Notes: generated by a model not told the origin, from the letters alone. Counted from the stretch's first letter, positions 24,881 through 33,298 are shown. The stretch is 33,766 nucleotides of DNA from an uncultured Oscillospiraceae bacterium (GCA_934572465.1 CAKTLG010000020.1:1-33766), one strand, 5' to 3'. Numbers and translations: made by a program.

Positions 24881-25404
24881 TCTTTCCTCAGCTCCCATGT
24901 CGTTCCGTAGCAAAGGCCGTTGCCCAGCGAGACGGCGGGATCAAAGAGCCTGTCCCAGCTCTGCACGATCTCCTGCCTGAGCGCGGGGTAAAAGCGGGAC
25001 ATGCAGACCTGCGCGTCGCTCAGCCCCTGCGCGTCCATTTCCCGCCGGTGACGCAGCGCGTCCGCTTCATCCCGCGGAAGATAGGCATAGTTCAGGATCG
25101 CGCCCCATTTGGCGATGTTGACCGGCGCGATACGCTCCTCCGGGATCTCCAGCTCCAGCAGCACGGACTGCGCGTCCGTCAGCATTGCCGCGCTCCGCTC
25201 GTAGGAGAGCCATACGAGTCCCTCCGCGTCCACGGGCCGCTGCGCGCGCAGCGGATGGTGCTCAGCCAGCCAGTCATACACCGTCAGCACGAGCGGCGCC
25301 TGCTCCTGCAGATCCGCATATACGCCGCTGCGGCGCGCGGCATAGCGCCCCCGCACCGAGATCTCCTCCAGCACGCTGCGGTGCTGCCTTGTCCACACGC
25401 GCAT
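24859..25404 (-). CDS. DUF3841-like protein, first of a tandem pair
   Basis: This is 181 residues beginning MRVWTRQHRSVLEEISVRGR, paralogous to the next gene and ending GTTWELRKEWLIEAK. The conserved pieces are a short N-terminal RVW motif, a central acidic LELEIPEERIAP region, and SRFYPALRQEIVQSWDRLFD near the C-terminus. Family membership (DUF3841-like) is by recognition of this pattern; function is unknown. The ribosome binding site is weak (GGGGGAT just before the ATG, AAAGGGGG further up). Longer in-frame starts run into the upstream terminator and are unlikely. Confidence 0.75.
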   Translation of the reverse strand: MRVWTRQHRSVLEEISVRGRYAARRSGVYADLQEQAPLVLTVYDWLAEHHPLRAQRPVDAEGLVWLSYERSAAMLTDAQSVLLELEIPEERIAPVNIAKWGAILNYAYLPRDEADALRHRREMDAQGLSDAQVCMSRFYPALRQEIVQSWDRLFDPAVSLGNGLCYGTTWELRKEWLIEAK

Positions 25405-25464
25405 ATCCCCCGCCCCCTTTTTCTTCACCCTACCATGCCGGAGCGGGGAAGTCAAGACGCGTGC

Positions 25465-25498
25465 AAAAAAGGACGCCCCATTGCGGGACGTCCCTTTT
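25465..25498 (-). terminator. Terminator after the G5/3D gene
   Basis: AAAAGGGACG pairs with CGTCCTTTTT on the minus strand (one G-U) around a GC-rich loop, 14 bases past the stop at 25512, and ends in six T. Confidence 0.75.
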
Positions 25499-25511
25499 CC
25501 TCTGCCATTTT

Positions 25512-26531
25512 TCAGTCGAGCACGTAGGCGATCGCCTTGCGCACGCCGAACTGAATGCACTCGTCATACGTGTCCATGTAGAGATCGAGCTTCTCGCCCC
25601 GCATACCGGTGTCCTCGGCATAGGCCATGCCGTAGTCAAAGGCGCTGGACTTGATATCGACGAAAAGCTTCGTCCCCAGCGGGAAGACGCGCTTATCCAC
25701 CGCGACCACGCCGCGGCGGGCCGTGGTGCCGGTCGCCGTGCAGGTATCCACGCCGTCGTAGCCGGCGGTGTAGGCAGTGCATTTCACCGCCACGGCTCTG
25801 GAGAAGTGCAGCGAGTCGCCCGAGGCCATGAGAAGATAGCCGCTGCCGTCGGACTCGTAGACGACGGAGGAGACGGTGTCGCCCTCCTGCGCCTCGCTCA
25901 CGCGCGTGCCGAGATAGGCAAGCTCAGCGACCGAGGTGTTGCCGCTCTCAGCCACCGCCTGACGGGAGACGAGCTGCCCATCGGCATACACGACCTCGTA
26001 GACCACGTCGCGCACGCCGTCGATGCCCTGCTGCACGACCTGCGTCTCACCCTTGGCAAGACGTCCGGTAGGCGTGTAGAGCGTGGTGTGCGCCACGGCC
26101 TCGCTCGCGGTCTCATAGTAGGTGATGTCGGAATCGACGGTGATCGAGACCTCCTCTCCGGACACATCGACCAGCACCAGCTCGAGCGGGCTGACGGTGA
26201 TCTGCAGGCGGCGCAGCAGCTCGCCTACGCTTTCGCCGGAGCGCGTAGTGGCATATTCCACCGCGCCGCCGTGCGTCACGGTCACCTTTTCGCCTGCGGG
26301 CAGCGCGACCTTGACGTCCGCGCTCTGCGCGCCGGTGACGATGACGCGCTCCTGCGGGATCGCCGTCTCGGCGTCCAGCACGCTGACCGTCCCGCTGTCG
26401 GCGAGAAGGTAGAGCGCGTCGGCGCGGAGCTCCGGCGAGCCGTTCAGCGCCAGCACCGCGGCGAAGAGCGCCAGAAAGAGCGCCCTGCGGAAGCGTTGGC
26501 GGCTGAAACCTTTTTCTAAAACTGTTCGCAT
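25512..26531 (-). CDS. YabE/Rpf-like cell-wall protein with DUF348, G5 and 3D domains
   Basis: This 339-residue exported protein has a basic N-terminus plus hydrophobic segment (about 14-30) as signal or anchor. A DUF348-like stretch is at about 80-122 (GEKVTVTHGGAVEYATTRSG). A G5 domain is at about 135-208. A C-terminal 3D domain at about 248-337 has Asp279 (VAVDKRVFPLGTKLF), Asp307 (AEDTG) and Asp316/320 (LDLYMD), the aspartates that give the domain its name. 3D domains resemble lytic transglycosylase catalytic folds, and YabE/Rpf/YocH-type proteins remodel peptidoglycan in growth or dormancy exit. The ATG follows AAAGGAGTATCAA. It has a strong promoter with a structured leader of about 98 bases. 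Confidence 0.9.
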   Translation of the reverse strand: MRTVLEKGFSRQRFRRALFLALFAAVLALNGSPELRADALYLLADSGTVSVLDAETAIPQERVIVTGAQSADVKVALPAGEKVTVTHGGAVEYATTRSGESVGELLRRLQITVSPLELVLVDVSGEEVSITVDSDITYYETASEAVAHTTLYTPTGRLAKGETQVVQQGIDGVRDVVYEVVYADGQLVSRQAVAESGNTSVAELAYLGTRVSEAQEGDTVSSVVYESDGSGYLLMASGDSLHFSRAVAVKCTAYTAGYDGVDTCTATGTTARRGVVAVDKRVFPLGTKLFVDIKSSAFDYGMAYAEDTGMRGEKLDLYMDTYDECIQFGVRKAIAYVLD

Positions 26532-26629
26532 TTGATACTCCTTTTTCGCGGCGGATGCCGCCGCAGCCTTGCGCGCCATGCGGCGCGGCTGTCCGGAAAA
26601 GATTACAATTTGTAACTTTTCCAAAACAT
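26532..26629 (-). promoter_or_regulatory. Structured 5' leader of the G5/3D cell-wall gene
   Basis: From the predicted start near 26629 the RNA can form a first hairpin, GGAAAAG plus TTACAA against TTGTAA plus CTTTTCC. A CAGCC/GGCTG stem enclosing GCGCC/GGCGC follows. The last is GCGGCGG/CCGCCGC, ending right before the AAAGGAG ribosome binding site. I do not recognise a known riboswitch class; the c-di-AMP (ydaO) consensus, which precedes rpf-type genes elsewhere, does not match. Confidence 0.5.
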
Positions 26630-26635
26630 TCTGGC

Positions 26636-26664
26636 AGTATACCCCCCAAAAAAGGATTTGTCAA
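26636..26664 (-). promoter_or_regulatory. Strong sigma-A promoter of the G5/3D gene
   Basis: On the minus strand a perfect TTGACA (26659-26664), 17 bases made mostly of T and G runs, then TATACT (26636-26641). It is the best promoter match in the window. Confidence 0.85.
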
Positions 26665-26743
26665 GTTTTCACTGTCGAGACGTCAAATGTTTTTGTTCTT
26701 CTCCATTTTTCACTATTTTTCGCACTTTCCCGAAAATAAAACG

Positions 26744-26774
26744 GCACCGGCGGTCCAAGAGCGGCCGCCGGTGC
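26744..26774 (-). terminator. Terminator after the pyruvate-kinase-like gene
   Basis: A 10-bp stem GCACCGGCGG with its complement (26744-26753, 26765-26774), followed on the minus strand by CGTTTTATTTT. It lies 20 bases past the stop. Confidence 0.75.
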
Positions 26775-26793
26775 GATATTATGTCAAGCGCCG

Positions 26794-27771
26794 CTACTTC
26801 GCGTCCTCCCAGCCGCAGCGGGCGGTCGCGGCGAAATAGCGCATCGCCTCGACGGGGTGCTCTCCCGCCGCCGTCTCGCCGGTGAGCAGCAGACAGCGCG
26901 CGCCGCTGCGCGCGGCGTGGTACACGTCCATGACCTCCGCGCGCGTTGGCACAGCGGCGCGCTGCATGGAATGGAGCATCTGCGTGGAGACCATGAAATC
27001 CCGCCCCGCCGCGCGGCAGGCCGCAGCGATATGCTCCTGCGTGCGCGGCAGCTCCCACAGCGGCACGGCGTTGCCGAGATCGCCGCGCGCGATGACCAGA
27101 ACATCGCAGGATGCTATTATCTCATTTAGTTTATGTAAACCTGTTTGGTTCTCGATTTTTGCAAAAATCTTCAGCTTTCCCGCGTTTTCCTCCCGCAGCG
27201 CGGCGCGAACGGCGATGAGATCGTCCTGCCCGCGCACAAACGGCTGCATCACGCCGGTGACGCCGAAGCGCGGCGCAAGACGGAGATTCTCGCGGTCGAG
27301 CGCCGTCAGCGCGGGGGCCGGCAGCTCGCGGCCTTCGATGGCAAGGCTCTTGCGCGGCAGGAGCACCCCGCCGCGTGTCACGCGGCACAGCGCGCGCCGC
27401 GCGTCCAGCACGGCCAGCGCAAGCTGTCCGTCGTCAAGCAGCAGCGTATCGCCGTTCTCGATATGCTCCGGCACGCATGGCGGCACGGGAAACGCCTGTC
27501 CGAGCGTCAGCTCCGCGCCCTCCGTGAGCGTCAGCGGCGCCGGAAGTGCGCCGACACGCAGCTCGGGGCCTTGCAGGTCGATGATAAGCTCAGGCCGCAC
27601 GCCCTCGCGCGCGGCGGCGCGGTGCATCGTTTCGAGCCACGGCGCGCTGTCCGCCAGCGTGCCGTGGGAAAGGTTGAGCCGCATACCGCACATGCCGGCG
27701 GCAAACATCGAGCGCAGCGTATCCTCCCGCGCGCAGGCGGGGCCGAGCGTTCCGTAAAGCTTCCCTGTCAT
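26794..27771 (-). CDS. Pyruvate-kinase-like protein lacking the C-terminal domain
   Basis: This is 325 residues against about 470-590 for normal pyruvate kinases. The A (barrel) and B domains are present and the allosteric C domain is absent. Active-site residues are kept: RLNLSHG (Arg31, Asn33, Ser35), KIEN (Lys205, Glu207), ARGD (Asp231), STQML (Thr263), and PTRAEVMDV with GETAAGEHP. The usual DTKGPEIR is changed to DLQGPELR. Catalysis of PEP plus ADP to pyruvate plus ATP is therefore plausible, without normal regulation and possibly with altered substrate. The ATG overlaps the uvrC TGA as ATGA, so translation is coupled to a repair gene. A full-length pyk probably exists elsewhere. Confidence 0.88.
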   Translation of the reverse strand: MTGKLYGTLGPACAREDTLRSMFAAGMCGMRLNLSHGTLADSAPWLETMHRAAAREGVRPELIIDLQGPELRVGALPAPLTLTEGAELTLGQAFPVPPCVPEHIENGDTLLLDDGQLALAVLDARRALCRVTRGGVLLPRKSLAIEGRELPAPALTALDRENLRLAPRFGVTGVMQPFVRGQDDLIAVRAALREENAGKLKIFAKIENQTGLHKLNEIIASCDVLVIARGDLGNAVPLWELPRTQEHIAAACRAAGRDFMVSTQMLHSMQRAAVPTRAEVMDVYHAARSGARCLLLTGETAAGEHPVEAMRYFAATARCGWEDAK

Positions 27772-29600
27772 TCCTGCTGCGCCTCCCCGTGAAAGTGATG
27801 GTAGACGGAGGCGGCAGCGTCCTTTGGCAGCACGCGCTCAAGCGCGGGAAGGTCGGCCTCGCGGATGGCCTTCACGCTTCGGAACGCCTTGAGCAGCGCC
27901 TGCGCGCGCACCTTGCCGACGCCCGGGATGCCGTCGAGCGCCGAGCGGGTCGCGCTTTTCGAATGGCTCTCGTGGTGGAAGGTGATGGCGAAGCGGTGCG
28001 TCTCCTCCTGAATCTGGCCGATGAGGGCGAAGACGTTCGGCGCGGCGTGCAGGTCGATCTCGCGGCCCTCCGCCGTGACGAGCGCGCGCGTGCGGTGGCG
28101 GTCGTCCTTGACCATGCCGAAGATGGGAATATGCACCTGCATCTGCGCGCAGACCCGCTCGGCGACGCCCGCGTGCGTGACGCCGCCGTCGATGAGCATG
28201 ACATCCGGCAGCGGGGCGAACTTCTCGTCCCCGTCGAGGTAGCGCTGAAGGCGGCGCGTGAGCACCTCCTCCATCGAGGCGTAGTCGTCGGGGTGCGAGG
28301 TAAGGCTCTTGATCTTAAAGCGGCGGTAGGCGCTCTTTTTCGGCTTCGCACCCTCGTAGACGACCATGGACGCGACGATGTCGCTCGCACCGGTATTCGA
28401 GATGTCGTAGGATTCCATGCGCGCGGGCGGCTCTGCAAGCGAAAGCATCCCCGCAAGCTGCGCCAGCGTGCGGCTCTCGCGCTCCTGCGCGGTCGTCACG
28501 CGCTCGACGTCCTCGCGCGCGTTGCGCTGCGCCATGGCAAGGAGCTCTGCCTTCTCGCCCCGCTGGGGGACGCGGAGCGTCACCCTGCGGCCCGCGCGCT
28601 CGGTGAGGGCGCAGGCAAGCTCATCCGCGCCCTCGATCTCGCACGGCAGCAGGATCTCGCGCGGGAGCACGTTCCGCTCAAGGTAATACTGCGGCAGCAG
28701 CGCCGACAAAATGGCCTGCTCGCTCTCGTCCTGCGGCGCGGCAAACAGACTCGTGTCGCGCCCCGTCACGCTGCCGTCCTCGATATGGAGCACGGCGCTG
28801 CCGCACTTGAGCGCGCCGCGGTAAACGCCCCAGACGTCGGTGTCGGCACAGATGCCGGCGATGACCTTCTGGCGCTTTCCCAGCACCTCGATGGCGCGGA
28901 TGCGGTCGCGCAGCGCCGCCGCCTGTTCAAAGTGCAGCTCAGCGGCCTCCCGCTCCATCTCCTCGCGCAGCGCGCGCGTCAGGCGGCGGTAGTGGCCGGA
29001 GAGCAGCTCCTCGGCCTGCCCGATGCGGCGCAGATACTCCTCCTCGTCCGGCGTGCCGCGGCAGAAGGCGTCGCAGCGGCCCATGTGGTGGTTGAGGCAC
29101 GGGCGCTCCTTTCCGATGTCGCGCGGGAAGGAGCGGCTGCACGTCGGCAGACGGAACGCCGCGCAGATCGCGTCGATGGCCGCGCGCGTCTCGCTTCGCC
29201 CGCCGAAGGGGCCGTAGTACTGTGCTTCGTCGTCCGCGGGCCTGCTGACCATGGTAAAGCGCGGATAGCGCCCCGTACCAAGGCGGATAAAGGGGTAGCC
29301 CTTGTCATCCTTCAGGAGAATGTTATAGCGCGGCATATGCTGCTTGATGAGCGAGTTTTCAAGGATCAGCGCCTCGAACTCGCTGGAAACGAAGATCGTG
29401 TCAAAGTGATCGACCTGCGAGACCATGCGGCGCGTCTTTTCGTTGTGGGAGGCGTTCTCCTGAAAGTACTGGCTGACGCGGTTCTTGAGCTTTTTCGCCT
29501 TGCCGACGTAAATGACGCAGCCGGTCTTGTCCATCATAAGATAGACGCCCGGGGCGAGCGGCAGATCGTTCGCTTTTTCCAGCAGCTCCTGCTTGGTCAT
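27768..29600 (-). CDS. uvrC: Excinuclease ABC subunit C
   Basis: This is 610 residues, the normal UvrC length. The GIY-YIG nuclease domain at about 12-95 (APGVYLMMDKTGCVIYVGKA) makes the 3' incision. A cysteine-containing segment follows (RPCLNHHMGRCDAFCRG) and may hold a cluster. The UVR motif (REEMEREAAELHFEQAAALR) contacts UvrB. The RNase H-like C-terminal nuclease has MESYDISN and VMLIDGG, and a helix-hairpin-helix ends the protein (LDGIPGVGKVRAQALL). It acts in nucleotide excision repair with UvrA and UvrB, which are not in this window. The ATG at 29600 follows GGAGGAGGACATACAGC; an upstream ATG at 29705 runs back through the HPr terminator. Confidence 0.96.
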   Translation of the reverse strand: MTKQELLEKANDLPLAPGVYLMMDKTGCVIYVGKAKKLKNRVSQYFQENASHNEKTRRMVSQVDHFDTIFVSSEFEALILENSLIKQHMPRYNILLKDDKGYPFIRLGTGRYPRFTMVSRPADDEAQYYGPFGGRSETRAAIDAICAAFRLPTCSRSFPRDIGKERPCLNHHMGRCDAFCRGTPDEEEYLRRIGQAEELLSGHYRRLTRALREEMEREAAELHFEQAAALRDRIRAIEVLGKRQKVIAGICADTDVWGVYRGALKCGSAVLHIEDGSVTGRDTSLFAAPQDESEQAILSALLPQYYLERNVLPREILLPCEIEGADELACALTERAGRRVTLRVPQRGEKAELLAMAQRNAREDVERVTTAQERESRTLAQLAGMLSLAEPPARMESYDISNTGASDIVASMVVYEGAKPKKSAYRRFKIKSLTSHPDDYASMEEVLTRRLQRYLDGDEKFAPLPDVMLIDGGVTHAGVAERVCAQMQVHIPIFGMVKDDRHRTRALVTAEGREIDLHAAPNVFALIGQIQEETHRFAITFHHESHSKSATRSALDGIPGVGKVRAQALLKAFRSVKAIREADLPALERVLPKDAAASVYHHFHGEAQQE

Positions 29601-29628
29601 GCTGTATGTCCTCCTCCCGTTCGGATAT

Positions 29629-29660
29629 GGAAAAAGGCGGCTTTTGCAAGCCGCCTTTCC
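29629..29660 (-). terminator. Terminator after ptsH
   Basis: AAAGGCGGCTT with its complement around a short loop, ending in T5 on the minus strand, 11 bases past the HPr stop and just ahead of uvrC. Confidence 0.75.
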
Positions 29661-29671
29661 GGATCGTTTTT

Positions 29672-29935
29672 TTATTCGCCGAAGTTGCTGGAAATCAGCT
29701 CGCACAGAGCGGTGACCGCTTCCTTTTCGTCCGCGCCGTCGGCCAGCAGCGTGATGGTCGTGCCCTTCACGATACCGAGGGACAACACACCCAGCAGACT
29801 CTTGGCGTTTACGCGGCGCTCGTCCTTTTCCAGCCAGATGCCGCTCTTGAATTCGTTGGCCTTCTGGATGAAGAAGGTAGCCGGACGCGCGTGCAGACCT
29901 ACCTCATTGTTGATCGTAACATTCTGAGTATACAT
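29672..29935 (-). CDS. ptsH: Phosphocarrier protein HPr
   Basis: This is an 87-residue HPr. His15 in VGLHARPAT accepts phosphate from enzyme I for the sugar PTS. Ser46 in AKSLLGVLSL is the HPr-kinase site used in Firmicutes catabolite repression, so this is a true HPr rather than the His-less Crh. The ATG at 29935 follows GGGAGAAGTAACG; an in-frame ATG at 29983 lies in the promoter region. It is monocistronic between its own promoter and terminator, away from a ptsI gene. Its nearness to glycogen and PEP genes suggests, but does not show, a common carbon-control theme. Confidence 0.96.
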   Translation of the reverse strand: MYTQNVTINNEVGLHARPATFFIQKANEFKSGIWLEKDERRVNAKSLLGVLSLGIVKGTTITLLADGADEKEAVTALCELISSNFGE

Positions 29936-29978
29936 CGTTACTTCTCCCTCTCCAAAAAAATCTTTCGGACTGTAGCAT

Positions 29979-30008
29979 ATCATATACCATCAAGGACGGT
30001 TTCGTCAA
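29979..30008 (-). promoter_or_regulatory. Sigma-A promoter of ptsH
   Basis: On the minus strand TTGACG (30003-30008), 18 bases, TATGAT (29979-29984), 43 bases before the ATG. Confidence 0.65.
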
Positions 30009-30053
30009 TGTCATTTTTTGCGAAAGCGGACGGATTTGGCAATAATTACAGAC

Positions 30054-30077
30054 AAACCGCCCCATAAGGGGGCCGTT
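30054..30077 (-). terminator. Weak terminator-like hairpin after mutS2
   Basis: A short stem of GGCCCCC and GGGGC on the minus strand with only TTT after it, directly at the mutS2 stop. The weak T run makes it uncertain. Confidence 0.4.
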
Positions 30078-32458
30078 TATTTCAACTCGACCACGGTGAC
30101 GCCGGACTCGCCCTCGCCGAAATTGCCAAGGCGAAAGCTTTTGACCGACTTGTTGCGCCTGAGCATGGCGTGCACCGCCTTGCGCAGCGCGCCCGTTCCC
30201 TTGCCGTGGATGATGGTCACGGTCTCCAGGTGCGCCATAACGGCGGAGTCGATATAGCTCTCCACCACGCTCTCCGCCTCGAGCGTTTCCATGCCGCGGA
30301 TATCAAGCTCGCGCGCGGCCGATGCCGTGCGCAGGATGCGCTGGGAGGGGGCGAACTGCGTCGGCTTTTTCGCCGTCGCCGCGCGCTCGTCGTCTTCGAT
30401 GAGGCGCACCTCGTCCGCCTTGACCTTCATCTGCAGAACGCCGGCCTTGAGCGTCAGCGTGTCGCCCTTGACGGCGACGACCTCGGCCTGGCGCTTCGTG
30501 CCGGGGATCTCGACGAGGTCGCCGGTCCTGATCGGGCGCGAGGGCTTGGGGATGGGCTCTCTGCTCTCGTCTCGCACGCCCGCTGCGTCGCGCGCCTCCT
30601 TGAGATCGTGCATGATCTCGGCGCGTCTGGCGTTCATCTGCTGGGCGTCGAGCTTTTTCTGCTCCTTGCGCAGCGCGTCCAGCTCGCGGAACGTCTCGTC
30701 GGCGGCGGACTTCGCGTCGGCCAGCAGGCGCTTGGCCTCGGCCTCGCCGCGGCTGCGGGCGTTCTCCTTCGCGCGCTCCATCTGCGCGCGGAACTCGCGC
30801 GCCTTGCGCGCATCCTCCTCGCGCTGGGCGTACAGGCGGTCGACCTCGGCCTTCTCCTTTTCCAGCTGCTGGCGCTTCTGCTCCAGCTGCGTCAGCACGT
30901 CCTCAAAGCGGATGCTCTCGCTGTCCATCTGTGCCCTGGCCTTGTCGATCACACGCTCGGAAAGGCCCAGACGCTTTGAGATGGCAAAGGCGTTCGACTT
31001 GCCGGGGATGCCGATGAGCAGCTTGTACGTCGGGCAGAGGGTCTCCACGTCGAACTCGCAGCTCGCGTTTTCCACGCCCGCGGTCGTCATGGCAAAGGTC
31101 TTGAGCTCGGCGTAGTGCGTCGTCGCGGCGATCTTCGCGCCCTGCGCGCGCGCCTGCTCGATGATGGCGATGGCCAGCGCCGCGCCCTCAACAGGGTCGG
31201 TGCCCGCGCCCAGCTCGTCAAAGAGGATCAGGCTGCGGCCGTCCGCTTCGTCGAGGATCTGCACGATGTTCTTCATGTGCGCAGAAAAGGTCGACAGGCT
31301 CTGCTCGATGCTCTGCTCGTCGCCGATGTCGGCCAGCACGGACGTAAAAACGCTCACGGCGCTGCGATCGTCGCAGGGGATGTGCAGCCCGCACTGCGCC
31401 ATCAGGCAGAGAAGCCCCAGCGTTTTAAGGCTCACGGTCTTGCCGCCGGTGTTGGGTCCGGTGATGACGAGCGTATCAAAGCTGCGGCCAAGCTCAATGT
31501 CGATCGGCACGGCCTTGGCGGGGTCGAGCAGCGGATGGCGCGCGTGGCGCAGATAGACGCTGCCGTCCTTTTTCAGCTCCGGGCGCATGGCGTTCATCTC
31601 ATAGCTCAGCTCGCCGCGGGCAAAGATAAGGTCGAGCTGCACGAGCAGGTCGTAGTCCCACAGAATGTCGCGGCTGAAGCCCGCAGCCTCGCCCGAGAGG
31701 GCATAGAGGATGCGGTCGATCTCCTTCTCCTCTTTTGCCTCAAGCTCCTTGAGCTCGTTGTTGGCCTGCACCACGCCCATCGGCTCGATGAACAGCGTTG
31801 CGCCGCTCGAGGACGTGTCGTGCACGAGTCCCGGCAGCTCGCCGCGGCACTCGGCCTTCACCGGCACGACAAAGCGGCCGCCGCGCTGGGTGATGAGCGC
31901 GTCCTGCAGAACGCTGCGGTAGCTCGGTGAGGAAATGATGCGCTGGAGGATCTGGCGGCCCTTGGCCGCCGCCGCGCGCTTGTGGCGGCGGATCTCGGCA
32001 AGCTCCGGCGAGGCATTGTCCGAGATCTCGTTTTCATCGAGGATCGCGCTCGTGATCTTCTCCTCGAGAAAGTTGTTGGGGTGGATGGCGAGGAACATCC
32101 GGTCGATGACCGTGCCCTCCTCGTCCTCCTTATAGTAGTCGCGCACGCGGCGGGCGTTGGCGAGCAGCCCCGCAATGTCCAGCAGCTCGCGCGTGTTGAG
32201 CATGCCGCCGCGCTCGGCGCGGCCCAGCGCCTCGGCCACAGGCTTCACGCCCGCGAACGTGGGGCTGCCGCGCAGGAGGATCATTTTGCGCGCGGCGTCC
32301 GTCTCGTCGAGCAGGCGGCTGACCTCGCCGTAGTCGTCCGACGGCGTCAGCCTCCGCGCGCGTGCCTTGGCCTCCGCGCTGACCGCGTGCCGCTCGAGCA
32401 TCGTCAGCAGACGCGGCAGCTCGAGCACGCGGATGGATTTTTCAAACAGTTCACTCAT
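30077..32458 (-). CDS. mutS2: MutS2 family ATPase/endonuclease
   Basis: This is a 793-residue protein. The N-terminal clamp and lever helices are followed by the MutS-type ATPase, with Walker A GPNTGGKT at 334-341 and Walker B LILFDELGAGTDP. There is a long coiled coil (LEQKRQQLEKEKAEVDRLYA and onward) and a KOW-like segment (RTGDLVEIPGTKRQAEVVAV). A C-terminal Smr nuclease domain spans about 715-793 (ELDIRGMETLEAES, HGKGTGALR). The mismatch-recognition domain of MutS is absent, as expected for MutS2. In Bacillus, MutS2 splits collided ribosomes; elsewhere it restrains recombination. The ATG at 32458 follows GGAGAAAACT. It is 48 bases downstream of recO. Confidence 0.96.
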   Translation of the reverse strand: MSELFEKSIRVLELPRLLTMLERHAVSAEAKARARRLTPSDDYGEVSRLLDETDAARKMILLRGSPTFAGVKPVAEALGRAERGGMLNTRELLDIAGLLANARRVRDYYKEDEEGTVIDRMFLAIHPNNFLEEKITSAILDENEISDNASPELAEIRRHKRAAAAKGRQILQRIISSPSYRSVLQDALITQRGGRFVVPVKAECRGELPGLVHDTSSSGATLFIEPMGVVQANNELKELEAKEEKEIDRILYALSGEAAGFSRDILWDYDLLVQLDLIFARGELSYEMNAMRPELKKDGSVYLRHARHPLLDPAKAVPIDIELGRSFDTLVITGPNTGGKTVSLKTLGLLCLMAQCGLHIPCDDRSAVSVFTSVLADIGDEQSIEQSLSTFSAHMKNIVQILDEADGRSLILFDELGAGTDPVEGAALAIAIIEQARAQGAKIAATTHYAELKTFAMTTAGVENASCEFDVETLCPTYKLLIGIPGKSNAFAISKRLGLSERVIDKARAQMDSESIRFEDVLTQLEQKRQQLEKEKAEVDRLYAQREEDARKAREFRAQMERAKENARSRGEAEAKRLLADAKSAADETFRELDALRKEQKKLDAQQMNARRAEIMHDLKEARDAAGVRDESREPIPKPSRPIRTGDLVEIPGTKRQAEVVAVKGDTLTLKAGVLQMKVKADEVRLIEDDERAATAKKPTQFAPSQRILRTASAARELDIRGMETLEAESVVESYIDSAVMAHLETVTIIHGKGTGALRKAVHAMLRRNKSVKSFRLGNFGEGESGVTVVELK

Positions 32459-32506
32459 AGTTTTCTCCGAATTTTTGATTGCAATTCGTATTGTTTTCGA
32501 CAAATA

Positions 32507-33271
32507 TCACGCTTTGTTGTCAATTTTCAAGCTTTTGTAAAAGTCCAGCGTCTTGAAGCGCCGGTCGAGCTGCGCCCGCGCAAAGGCCTCGCAGACGGCG
32601 GCAAAGCGCGCCTCCGTCTCGCCCGTAAGCGTAAATGAGAGCATCCGCTTCGGCTCAGCGAGCAGCACATGGCGCATCGCGGCAAAGGAACCCGCGTCAA
32701 GCGGCAGCGTGTCCGCGCCGCCGCGCGGCGCGCAGTCCCTGCACAGCAGAACTCCCTGACGCACATCAAACACCGGCGTCTTCGGATTGTGCGCGCCGCA
32801 GACGGCGCAGCCGTCGAGCAGCGGCTCATAGCCCGAGAGCGCGAGCAGCTTCAGCTCAAACGCCGCCTTGACGAGCGTTTGCGGCTTATGGAGCTCGCTG
32901 AGCGCGTAGAGCGCGTTGAGCAGCAGCGACAAAAGCTCCGGCACGCTCTCGTCCTCCGCCGTGACGCACTCGGTCATCTCGGCAAAATACGACGCGAGCG
33001 ACAAAAGCTCGATGTCCTGCCGCAGCCCGTCAAAAAGCGAGATCGTCGACGCCTCGTCAATGTAATACCAGTTCCCGCGCTGATAGAGCGTCAGCTCGGA
33101 AAAGGCCAGAAGCTCACAGCCCGCCGCAATGCGGCTCGACTTGCGCCGCGCGCCGCGCGCCACGACCGATACCTTTCCCAGCGCATCGGTCAGGACGGTC
33201 AATATGTAGTCGGCCTCCTTCGTCGGCGTGACGCGGAGGACGACCCCCTTTACAACGATCTTTCCCGGCAT
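32507..33271 (-). CDS. recO: DNA repair protein RecO
   Basis: This is a 254-residue protein. The N-terminal OB fold (KGVVLRVTPTKEADYILTVLTD, GKVSVVARGARR) is followed by a helical domain and a four-cysteine zinc site (GCAVCG, then LLCRDC). That is complete RecO, which loads RecA on SSB-coated DNA with RecR. The ATG at 33271 has only a weak and distant AAGG before it, and no other in-frame start fits the family N-terminus, so translation may depend on coupling to the short gene 27 bases upstream. It is probably co-transcribed with mutS2. Confidence 0.93.
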   Translation of the reverse strand: MPGKIVVKGVVLRVTPTKEADYILTVLTDALGKVSVVARGARRKSSRIAAGCELLAFSELTLYQRGNWYYIDEASTISLFDGLRQDIELLSLASYFAEMTECVTAEDESVPELLSLLLNALYALSELHKPQTLVKAAFELKLLALSGYEPLLDGCAVCGAHNPKTPVFDVRQGVLLCRDCAPRGGADTLPLDAGSFAAMRHVLLAEPKRMLSFTLTGETEARFAAVCEAFARAQLDRRFKTLDFYKSLKIDNKA

Positions 33272-33298
33272 ATTCTGTAAACCACTTTACCTTGTCAG

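Noticed and set aside
26532..26629. c-di-AMP (ydaO) riboswitch before the G5/3D gene
   Set aside because: The leader is shorter than that class and lacks its conserved core as I know it.
26794..27771. Pyruvate kinase pseudogene
   Set aside because: The frame is uninterrupted, active-site residues are retained and it ends at a good terminator. It is better read as a real short family member.
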